Shown here in pieces: positions 35,578 to 43,521 of a DNA stretch of 64,000 bases. The notes beneath the pieces are model-generated. The model searched no databases and was not told the origin of the DNA. It saw only the letters and a list, made by a program, of their open reading frames with translations. Both the position numbers and the translations under genes were made by a program. The DNA comes from Pirellulaceae bacterium (GTDB lineage Bacteria > Planctomycetota > Planctomycetia > Pirellulales > Pirellulaceae). Each line of letters opens with the position of its first letter. The first letter of the stretch is position 1. The stretch covers positions 62,001-126,000 of the forward strand of contig JAHBXS010000005.1 in assembly GCA_019636375.1 (NCBI GenBank), read 5' to 3'.

Positions 35578-36594
35578 ATGAGTCACTCGCGATCCAAGGG
35601 TTTAATCTTGATGAGACTTCAACTTGAACAAGCCCCGCGAACTACCTTGGTTCGTCCCGATTCTTTTTCGCCATCAGTCAGGCGTCCGACAGTTTTTTTC
35701 CGAATCGTGTCGCTGCTCGTAATTTCGTTCATCCTTTCAGACGGGCTTGGTAACCCGCGACCTATATTCGCCACTCAAGACAATTCCCCTTCGGAATCTC
35801 TTACCGAATCAACACCAGCAACAGCAAGTACAACAAGTGCGCCGAAAACAAAAGCCAGCTTGAACCTGTTGACGCTGCTGCGGCAAGGGGGCTGGTTCAT
35901 GCTCCCGTTGACCCTCCTGAGTTTGGCCGTGGTCACCCTGATCGTAGAACGAGCGATACAACTCCGCCGCGAGCGACTGATGCCCGAACGATTCGTCCGC
36001 CGACTTGGGCAACTTGCCGATCTCCCTGGCGGACTCGATCCGCGCGAAGCGTACCGGATTTGCCAGTCCCATCCCAGCACGGCAGCCGACGTGATCAAAA
36101 GTGTACTCGTCAAGGTCGGCAGGCCCCTCGTCGAACTGGAGGCCACTTTGTCTGAGTCGGTTCAACGTCGCGCCATCGGCCATCAACAACTCGTCAGTTG
36201 GTTGGGCTTGGCTGCCGCCGTCGCTCCGTTGATCGGTTTGTTGGGAACGGTTTGGGGGATCACTGAATCGTTTTACGACACGACGCAATTGGAGGTCGGT
36301 CAGAACCGCGCCGAGGCCTTGTCGCAAGGAATCTACGTCGCCCTGGTCACCACGATTTGCGGTTTGGTGATCGCCGTCCCAGCCACGATTGCCGCCCATT
36401 TTTTTGAGAATCGCATCGTCAAAGTCATGAACGAAATCGAAGAGTTGGGCCTGAATCTCATCCCCCAATTCGAACGTTATGAAGGCCAAGTCCGCCTCAA
36501 CCCACTCACTAACCCGGAAAACTCTGCCGAAGCAACCGACAGCGACTTCGTCATCCCCCCACCCGCGCGCCCCACACGAACGCAAGTCAAATAA
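35578..36594 (+). CDS. MotA/TolQ/ExbB family proton channel protein
   Basis: This 338-residue protein has an N-terminal signal-like segment (about 38-60), then the ExbB/TolQ domain: GGWFMLPLTLLSLAVVTLIVERAIQ, LSESVQRRAIGHQQLVSWLGLAAAVAPLIGLLGTVWGI, then LVTTICGLVIAVPATIAAHFFENR. In known systems ExbB forms a pentameric proton channel around ExbD and energises TonB- or Tol-type envelope work. No exbD-like gene follows; the next gene is on the opposite strand. A second ATG at 35611 is possible. It pairs with the TPR lipoprotein upstream. Confidence 0.88.
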   Translation: MSHSRSKGLILMRLQLEQAPRTTLVRPDSFSPSVRRPTVFFRIVSLLVISFILSDGLGNPRPIFATQDNSPSESLTESTPATASTTSAPKTKASLNLLTLLRQGGWFMLPLTLLSLAVVTLIVERAIQLRRERLMPERFVRRLGQLADLPGGLDPREAYRICQSHPSTAADVIKSVLVKVGRPLVELEATLSESVQRRAIGHQQLVSWLGLAAAVAPLIGLLGTVWGITESFYDTTQLEVGQNRAEALSQGIYVALVTTICGLVIAVPATIAAHFFENRIVKVMNEIEELGLNLIPQFERYEGQVRLNPLTNPENSAEATDSDFVIPPPARPTRTQVK

Positions 36595-36721
36595 GCTGTT
36601 GCAAAAGTCGGCGACGGCCTGAATCAAACTCACATCAGAAACTGGGGATTGTCTGGTTGGGCGACTTCACCAGATTTTTGCTACGGCTGCAAGCAACTCA
36701 GGAACTCGACTCGTTGGTCGT

Positions 36722-38164
36722 CTAGTCATCTCGCGGTGGTAGGCGGTCGTCCAATTTCTGCTTGAGGCTGGCGACAAAATCGGGATACGACGTCGCAATG
36801 TTCCCTGTCTCGGCTTCTGGACTGCGATGATCGTACAATTCGCAATATCCGTCGTTGTGAACAATCAATCGATGCGAACTGCTGCGAATGGTCCGCGCTC
36901 GTTGTAGATAAGAGATTGCGACACGATCAGGCGTCTCCAAATTCCGGATGTTCGAAACCAGTGAATGACCCTGGACGAAATCAGGTATCGGCAAGGCGAC
37001 GAGCTCGCATAAAGTCGGAAATAGATCGATTGTTTCAGTGATCGACTCGCTGGTGATGCCTGCGTGTTTTGAGTTGGGTTCGCAAATAATCAAGGGCGCT
37101 CGCAATGATTCCTCGAATAAAGAGTGTTTCCCCCAAATCGCATGTTCTCCCAAATGCCAACCATGATCGCCCCATAAAACGAGGACGGTGTTATCCGCGA
37201 GTCCCCGCTCGTGCAACCTATCAATAAGCTTGCCAATGAGGGCATCTGAATAAGAAATACATGCAGCATAGTGCTTGCGAATCTGATCGGCAAACAACTC
37301 GTCGGAATTCGGGTCGCGGTTCCAACGCTGATAGGACATGAACTCACCAGAACGATGCCAAGTCGTCCTGCCCTCCGGCTTGTGCGGATGAGAAATCGGC
37401 GGAAACTCCACGTCTCGATACAGGTCTAAATACTTTTCCGGGGCACCAAAAGGCAAATGCGGGCGAATTAAACCCACGGCGAGAAAAAATGGTTTGTCTG
37501 TTTCGCCAGCAAGTTGATCGATTTGCAGAAGGGCTTCGTCAGTTATCAAGCCATCGGGGTAAATCGAGTCATCCCCAGGCACCGCTTCAAAAACCGCCAT
37601 GTCTCCAGCCGCTGAACGAATCGCCCCGTTTGCCAACCCGTGCATGATTCCGCGAGGATGCAGCCAAGGGCCAGAGGGTTGCAGGTGGCGATCCCAGGCG
37701 TGAGGCATTTCCAACTTCTCATCGTCATCCCAATTCGGTCCGCCTCGACCGCCAGGATGATGCGAGACCTTACCCACAGAAACCGTCGTGTAGCCATGCT
37801 GCCGAAACCATTCGGGCATACTCGGAGGAACAACTTCACCCGAAATCTGACGAGCAGCTCGTTGAAAAAGCGCATCGTTTCCATAAGGTCCGTATTGTCC
37901 GGTGAGTAAGGCGTATCGCGAAGCTCCGCAAGTTGGTGCTTGCACATAATGTCGTTGAAACATGCAGCCCCGTTTGGCCAACGCATCAATATTGGGCGAA
38001 TGAATGTGCTCGGCACCATAACACCCTAATTCTGGTCGCAAGTCATCAACCAGGATCAGCAGAACGTTTGGCTGATCTGCGACTGAGACATCGGGCCAGA
38101 TTGACTGTCCAAAAATCACTCCACAGATCAGCAAACAAATCAGCTTCGATGATAAAAATCTCAT
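36722..38164 (-). CDS. Sulfatase, iduronate-2-sulfatase-like
   Basis: The ATG at 38164 gives a signal peptide (SKLICLLICGVIFGQSIW) and a 480-residue secreted enzyme; the upstream extension lacks coding character. Sulfatase landmarks are metal ligands in LVDDLRPELGCYG (about residues 39-50), the formylglycine motif C79-G-A-S-R83 followed by LLTGQ, GKVSHHPG, LPFGAPEKYLDLY, and WGDHGWHLGEH near 315-325. The C-x-A-S-R form is an accepted variant. The similarity to iduronate-2-sulfatases suggests cleavage of sulfated polysaccharide, common in marine planctomycetes. A formylglycine-generating enzyme must come from elsewhere. Confidence 0.9.
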   Translation of the reverse strand: MRFLSSKLICLLICGVIFGQSIWPDVSVADQPNVLLILVDDLRPELGCYGAEHIHSPNIDALAKRGCMFQRHYVQAPTCGASRYALLTGQYGPYGNDALFQRAARQISGEVVPPSMPEWFRQHGYTTVSVGKVSHHPGGRGGPNWDDDEKLEMPHAWDRHLQPSGPWLHPRGIMHGLANGAIRSAAGDMAVFEAVPGDDSIYPDGLITDEALLQIDQLAGETDKPFFLAVGLIRPHLPFGAPEKYLDLYRDVEFPPISHPHKPEGRTTWHRSGEFMSYQRWNRDPNSDELFADQIRKHYAACISYSDALIGKLIDRLHERGLADNTVLVLWGDHGWHLGEHAIWGKHSLFEESLRAPLIICEPNSKHAGITSESITETIDLFPTLCELVALPIPDFVQGHSLVSNIRNLETPDRVAISYLQRARTIRSSSHRLIVHNDGYCELYDHRSPEAETGNIATSYPDFVASLKQKLDDRLPPRDD

Positions 38165-38243
38165 TGCCCTAGTTCTTTGCAGCGATGGGGTCGAAAAAGT
38201 ATGGCAACAAAATCTGGACCATTGCTTCCTAGCGGTCCCGAAA

Positions 38244-39698
38244 CTATCGAGCTGAATCGAGGCTGATGAGGTCGGGGCCGACGTGTTGGGTGACTGGGGT
38301 GCCGATGAGCGTGAAGGCACTCACCTCGTAGATGCCAATTCGAATCGTGTTCCCAACCAAACGCGGATTGCCATCAAAGACCACGATCCGGTCGTCCAAG
38401 GTTCGCCCCACGAGTTGCAGCGGCCCTCCTTCGCTCACCGCATCCGAATCAGCTTTTTTACTGGGGCCTTCGACCAATACCTCGACCGTTTGACCGAGAA
38501 AACGTTGATTGTCTTCCTCACTGATCGCGTTTTGAACGGCCAACAGTTCATTGTTCCAACGCTTTTTTACTTCTTCAGGCACATCGTCTGGGAGCAGTTC
38601 AGCAGCTTTTGTTCCCGGTCGCTCGCTGTACTTGAAGATAAAACTGTTTTTGAACCGACATCGCTTGACCAATTCCACCGTCTGCCGGAACTCTTCCTCC
38701 GTCTCGCCACAGAAGCCGACGATAAAGTCGCTCGACACGGTCGCCTTGTCCCCCAACGTTGCTTCGATTCGCTCCATCATGGCCAAATAGTCCTCGACCG
38801 TATAACCTCGCTTCATTCGTTTGAGTACTTCGTTCGATCCACTCTGGGCCGGCACGTGCAGATAGGTCGACACCTTGGGGAGATCACGGACGGTTTCCAA
38901 CAACTTGAACGTCATGTCCTTCGGGTAGTTCGTGACAAATTTGATCCGCTCGATCCCTTCGACCTCGTGGAGCAAGTGCAGCAAATCGGCCATGTCGGTG
39001 ACCGTGCCAGCCGAGTCCTTGAATCGGTAGCTGTTGACGGTTTGACCGAGCAGGGTGATTTCCTTGGTACCCTGTCCCGCCAAAATCCGAGCTTCTTCGA
39101 CGAGGACCTCCGGCGGACGGCCTTGTTCGGGCCCGCGAGTCATCGGCACAATGCAGTACGTGCAGAACTTGTCGCAGCCGATTTGGATTCGCAAGTAAGC
39201 CTGAAACGGAGTCGGTCGCATTGAGGGATCGCGGAGCGGGTCAAACGACTCGTGCGAGCGGCGGATTTCGTCAACTCGACCGTCTTTGCGACCAAGGCTC
39301 AAGGCCGACTGTTGCCTAGCACCCGCGCGAGCTCGCTCGATCAAGTCGGGGACTTGATGCAATTGCCCAGGCCCAACGATCAAATCGACATACGGAGCCC
39401 GCTGGAAAATAAGCCCCTGATCTTTTTGGGCCATACAGCCCATCACGCCTATGATTTTCTCCGGATGTTTTTGTTTGGCCAAACGCAAGCGACCGAGAGC
39501 CGAATAAATTTTGTCTTCGGCATGTTGCCGCACGCTGCAAGTGTTGAACAAAATCGTGTCGGCATCTCGAGTGTTGTCCGTCAACTCGTACCCACGCCGA
39601 CGCAAATCGGCCACTACCATTTCGCTGTCCAGAACATTCATCTGGCAACCGACGGTTTCGATATAAAGTTTATGGACGGGGGCGGACGTTGTTGACAT
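38244..39698 (-). CDS. miaB: tRNA-2-methylthio-N6-dimethylallyladenosine synthase
   Basis: MiaB is a radical-SAM methylthiotransferase that modifies A37 of tRNAs reading UNN codons. The N-terminal UPF0004 domain has VGCQMN (Cys18), FNTCSVRQHAEDK and GCMAQK; the radical-SAM cluster motif is CDKFCTYCIVP; and the C-terminal TRAM domain follows (QTVEVLVEGPSK onward). Length 484 residues. A short charged tail follows TRAM. The gene stands alone between the sulfatase and hutU, on the same strand. Confidence 0.95.
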   Translation of the reverse strand: MSTTSAPVHKLYIETVGCQMNVLDSEMVVADLRRRGYELTDNTRDADTILFNTCSVRQHAEDKIYSALGRLRLAKQKHPEKIIGVMGCMAQKDQGLIFQRAPYVDLIVGPGQLHQVPDLIERARAGARQQSALSLGRKDGRVDEIRRSHESFDPLRDPSMRPTPFQAYLRIQIGCDKFCTYCIVPMTRGPEQGRPPEVLVEEARILAGQGTKEITLLGQTVNSYRFKDSAGTVTDMADLLHLLHEVEGIERIKFVTNYPKDMTFKLLETVRDLPKVSTYLHVPAQSGSNEVLKRMKRGYTVEDYLAMMERIEATLGDKATVSSDFIVGFCGETEEEFRQTVELVKRCRFKNSFIFKYSERPGTKAAELLPDDVPEEVKKRWNNELLAVQNAISEEDNQRFLGQTVEVLVEGPSKKADSDAVSEGGPLQLVGRTLDDRIVVFDGNPRLVGNTIRIGIYEVSAFTLIGTPVTQHVGPDLISLDSAR

Positions 39699-39866
39699 GG
39701 AATGGTGTTTGAGTTAGTGCGTTTTAAAGACTCACATTGTAGCCGGTCCTACATTGAGGGCAAGTCAAACGTTGAGCTCAATGGGGTCGAATTCCATCTC
39801 GTATCGTGCCCGACGGGCCGTTCCGGCAATGTTAATCAAACCCTTCCCCCCCAGCTTTTTGCCCGC

Positions 39867-41528
39867 TTAATTCATGGGCAAATCCAGCCCCTTTTCCCGC
39901 GCGCACTCGATGGCGATTTCGTAACCAGCATCGGCGTGACGCATGACGCCGGTTCCCGGATCGTTGAACAAGACTCGTTCGATGCGGCGGTCGGCAGCCT
40001 CCGTTCCATCGCAACAGATCACAACACCGGAGTGCTGCGAGAACCCCATGCCAACGCCGCCCCCGTGATGGAGCGAGACCCAAGTCGCCCCGCTGGCCGT
40101 GTTTAACAGCGCGTTCAACAACGGCCAATCGGAGACCGCATCCGAGCCGTCGGCCATCGCCTCGGTCTCGCGGTTGGGACTGGCCACCGAACCCGAATCC
40201 AAATGGTCGCGTCCAATCACGATGGGGGCCGAAAGCTCGCCAGTTCGAACCATTTCATTGAAGGCCAAACCCAACCGATGCCGATCTCCCAAGCCGACCC
40301 AGCAAATCCGCGCGGGCAGACCCTGAAACTGAATTCGTTCAGCGGCCATGTCCAGCCACCGGTGGAGATGCGGATCGTCCGGAATCAACTCCTTGACCTT
40401 GCGATCCGTGGCGGCGATATCTGCCGGGTCCCCCGACAAGGCTGCCCAGCGGAAAGGCCCGATCCCCTGACAGAACAACGGACGAATATAGGCCGGAACG
40501 AATCCGGGAAAATCAAACGCATTCGCGACCCCTTCTTCCTTGGCGACTTGGCGGATGTTGTTGCCGTAGTCGACAACGGGAATCCCATCTTGGTGAAATG
40601 CCAACATCGCGCGAACATGCTGGGCCATCGACTTTCTGGCTGCTTGAACCACAGCGGCTGGATCTGATTTTCGCATCTCGGCGGCTTGTTCGAGTGTCCA
40701 CCCGACGGGCAGATAACCGTTGAGTGGATCATGTGCCGATGTTTGATCGGTTACGACATCAGGACGAATACCTCTGGCGTGAATTTCTGGAAGCAACTCA
40801 GCGGCGTTTCCTAGCAAGCCGACACTTGTCGGACGCCCTTCTCGAGATGATCGCTCGATTTTCTCCAGCGCCTCGTCAAGGGTCTCGGCTCGCTCATCGA
40901 GATAGCCCGTTTGCAATCGTTTGTCGATTCGCGTCGGATCGCATTCAATCGCCAACATGGAAGCACCCGCCATTGTGGCGGCAAGTGGTTGAGCACCGCC
41001 CATGCCCCCCAGCCCCGCAGTCAGAATCCAACGTCCGGAGAAGTCGCCATTGAAATGGGTCTTGGCCATCGCCACGAAGGTCTCGTAGGTCCCTTGGACG
41101 ATTCCCTGGCTGCCAATGTAAATCCAGGACCCTGCCGTCATTTGACCGTACATCATCAAACCAGCACGATCCAATTCGTGGAAATGCTCCCAAGTCGCCC
41201 AGTGCGGGACTAGGTTGCTGTTGGCGATTAGGACTCGCGGAGCGTCGGGATGAGTCCGGAAAATCCCCACCGGTTTGCCCGATTGAACGAGCAGTGTCTG
41301 GTCGGCCTCCAATCGTTTCAGCGACTCGACGATCCGTTCATAGCATTCCCAATTCCGAGCCGCCCGCCCGATTCCACCGTAGACGACCAAGTCCTCCGGT
41401 CGTTCGGCCACGTCGGGGTCCAAGTTGTTCATGAGCATCCGCAACGGTGCTTCGGTCAGCCAGCTTTTACAGCTAAGATTTTTTCCTGTAGGGGCCTTAA
41501 TCACACGCGGTTCTAGAGCCGTAGCCAT
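39867..41528 (-). CDS. hutU: Urocanate hydratase
   Basis: Urocanase, an NAD-dependent cytoplasmic enzyme, converts urocanate to imidazolonepropionate in histidine breakdown. The 553-residue product matches the family end to end: GGIGRAARNWECYERI, IANSNLVPHWATWEHFHELDRAGL, MTAGSWIYIGSQGIVQGTYETF, GLGGMGGAQPLAATMAG, then DQTSAHDPLNGYLP and SLHHGGGVGMGFSQHSG. GAGGAAG precedes the ATG. No hutH, hutI or hutG gene adjoins it, so the pathway is scattered. Confidence 0.97.
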   Translation of the reverse strand: MATALEPRVIKAPTGKNLSCKSWLTEAPLRMLMNNLDPDVAERPEDLVVYGGIGRAARNWECYERIVESLKRLEADQTLLVQSGKPVGIFRTHPDAPRVLIANSNLVPHWATWEHFHELDRAGLMMYGQMTAGSWIYIGSQGIVQGTYETFVAMAKTHFNGDFSGRWILTAGLGGMGGAQPLAATMAGASMLAIECDPTRIDKRLQTGYLDERAETLDEALEKIERSSREGRPTSVGLLGNAAELLPEIHARGIRPDVVTDQTSAHDPLNGYLPVGWTLEQAAEMRKSDPAAVVQAARKSMAQHVRAMLAFHQDGIPVVDYGNNIRQVAKEEGVANAFDFPGFVPAYIRPLFCQGIGPFRWAALSGDPADIAATDRKVKELIPDDPHLHRWLDMAAERIQFQGLPARICWVGLGDRHRLGLAFNEMVRTGELSAPIVIGRDHLDSGSVASPNRETEAMADGSDAVSDWPLLNALLNTASGATWVSLHHGGGVGMGFSQHSGVVICCDGTEAADRRIERVLFNDPGTGVMRHADAGYEIAIECAREKGLDLPMN

Positions 41529-41707
41529 TCACTTCCTCGATCTAAGTTGGAATGATCAAATTTTTTCGATTGAATTGTCAGCAGATTCTAAACACGACGT
41601 CATCGAATATACCACAAAACCCGTCCGTTCTTTCTGCACACAACGATTTTGAACCCGCCGTTGTTTCTAGCCGTGCGTCAGGCCTTTTAGGCTACCCCCG
41701 ATACCTC

Positions 41708-43282
41708 TCAAACCCGCTCTTCATTGCCGTTTTCGTTGTAAACCACCCGGTACAAATCGCGACGGCGATCGTTCCAGTTTTGGACGCTCCCCGAAATTTT
41801 GTGCCGTCGCAACAGCTCAACATCCACATCGTGAATGATCATCGTTTCGATGTTCGGCGTGCTTTCCGCCGCAATGGCATCTCTTGCGAATTCGGCATCC
41901 GCGGGGGTGAAAATTGCTGACTGAGCATAGTGAATATCCGAGTTCTCGACGAAAGGTAAATTCCCCGTACAGCCGGCCACCGCAACGTACACGTGATTTT
42001 CAACGCACCTTGCCAACGCACAATGCCGAATCCTCAAGTACCCATGTCGCGTGTCGGTGTTAAAGGGCACGAACACGATTTGAGCCCCTTTGTTGGCCGC
42101 GATGCGGACCAATTCCGGAAACTCGATGTCGTAACAAATCAAAATCGAGATCACTCCGCAATCGGTATCGAAGACCTCGACGCGATGCCCTGGACTGACG
42201 CCCCACCATTTTCGTTCACTCGGCGTAATGTGAACCTTGTACTGTTTCCCCAGTGTTCCATCTCGGCGAAACAGGTAGGCCACGTTGTAGAGGACCTCTT
42301 CTTCCAAAACGAATTGCGACCCGCCGATGATGTTGACGTTGTACTTGACAGCAAGCTCGGTAAATAAATCGAGGTATTGCGGTGTGAACTCCGCCAAGGT
42401 TCGAGCTGCCAAACCCGGTCGCTCCGGTTTGACAAACGACAGCAGTTGTGTGGTGAACAGTTCAGGGAACATTACGAAATCGCTTTTGTAGTCCGACGCC
42501 ACGTCGATGAAGAATTCGCATTGGGTCGCGAAATCTTCGAATGATTTAATCGCTCGCATCTGATACTGCACGACAGCAAGCCGGACTGGTTCGACGGGGT
42601 TGTGAAACCGCCGCTTGGCGTTCTGTTGATAGTCCAGATTCAGCCACTCCAGGAAGGTTGCGAAACCTTTGGATTCGGAATCGTTGGGAAGATAATTGGG
42701 AATCAAGCCGCGCAGGGCAAACCCGTTGGCGAGTTGCGCGGTGAGGACCGGATCGTAGATAGCCCGATCTATCACCCGTTCCACGTACTCGCGAGCCGTT
42801 AGGTCAGCCGCATGTTCGTGGTAACCCGGCAACCGTCCGCCAATGATGATCCGCGCTAAGTTAAGTTCGCGACAAAGATCCTTGCGGGCATCATAGAGTC
42901 GCCGTGACAATTTCATTCCCTGGAATTCGGGATCGACCATAATCTCGATTCCATACAGGGTATCGCCACGCGGTTGATGGTTGCGGATGTAGCCGGCGTC
43001 AGCAATTTTTTTCCAGTCATGCCAAGCCAGATTGGGGTCGTACTCTAAGACCAAGCTACTGCTGGACGCTACCAGTTTTCCGTCAATCGTGACCCCTAAT
43101 TGGCCTTTAGGAAAAACCTCGATTTGGCTGGCGACTTGATCGCGAGCCCAGACCGGCATTTGTGGGAAACACTTTTGCTGGATCGCGACGAGGTCAGGAT
43201 AATCGTCGAGCGTCAGTTGTCGGACTTCGACCTTCCATTCAAACTTTGACAGGTCGAGCGGCGGTTGCGAGCGTTTTGCCAT
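41708..43282 (-). CDS. GNAT acetyltransferase fused to carbon-nitrogen hydrolase
   Basis: Residues of about 15-200 form a GNAT domain (VRQLTLDDYPDLVAIQQKCFP, GIEIMVDPEFQGMKLSRRLYDARKDL). Residues of about 225-510 form a nitrilase-superfamily domain with the catalytic triad: Glu in FPELFTTQ, Lys in KQYKVHITPSE, and Cys in ISILICYDIEFPE. This bifunctional architecture (524 residues) is known in several bacterial phyla; the substrate is not established. It lies 180 bp from hutU on the same strand but is probably unrelated to histidine breakdown. Confidence 0.9.
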   Translation of the reverse strand: MAKRSQPPLDLSKFEWKVEVRQLTLDDYPDLVAIQQKCFPQMPVWARDQVASQIEVFPKGQLGVTIDGKLVASSSSLVLEYDPNLAWHDWKKIADAGYIRNHQPRGDTLYGIEIMVDPEFQGMKLSRRLYDARKDLCRELNLARIIIGGRLPGYHEHAADLTAREYVERVIDRAIYDPVLTAQLANGFALRGLIPNYLPNDSESKGFATFLEWLNLDYQQNAKRRFHNPVEPVRLAVVQYQMRAIKSFEDFATQCEFFIDVASDYKSDFVMFPELFTTQLLSFVKPERPGLAARTLAEFTPQYLDLFTELAVKYNVNIIGGSQFVLEEEVLYNVAYLFRRDGTLGKQYKVHITPSERKWWGVSPGHRVEVFDTDCGVISILICYDIEFPELVRIAANKGAQIVFVPFNTDTRHGYLRIRHCALARCVENHVYVAVAGCTGNLPFVENSDIHYAQSAIFTPADAEFARDAIAAESTPNIETMIIHDVDVELLRRHKISGSVQNWNDRRRDLYRVVYNENGNEERV

Positions 43283-43521
43283 TGGGGGCTCCAGGGGGAT
43301 TCATGGGGGCCACTGCAAATTTGGGAGGCCCAATCAATTCGATGGAGTATAGACGATTCAGTCGAAGACATGTTGTATCGCCCCCCCTTCCCGAACAGCC
43401 AACACGCTCGACGCGATCCGGCAATTGGACGAGACAATCCAAAATTGCAAAAGAAAAAGTGAGCCGATGAATCGACCCACATTCTAAAATTCTTCTTGAC
43501 ACTCAACGATAAACCCAGAAA

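Noticed and set aside
38283..39224. 313-codon plus-strand frame
   Set aside because: It is antisense to miaB, which has all its catalytic cysteines in frame.
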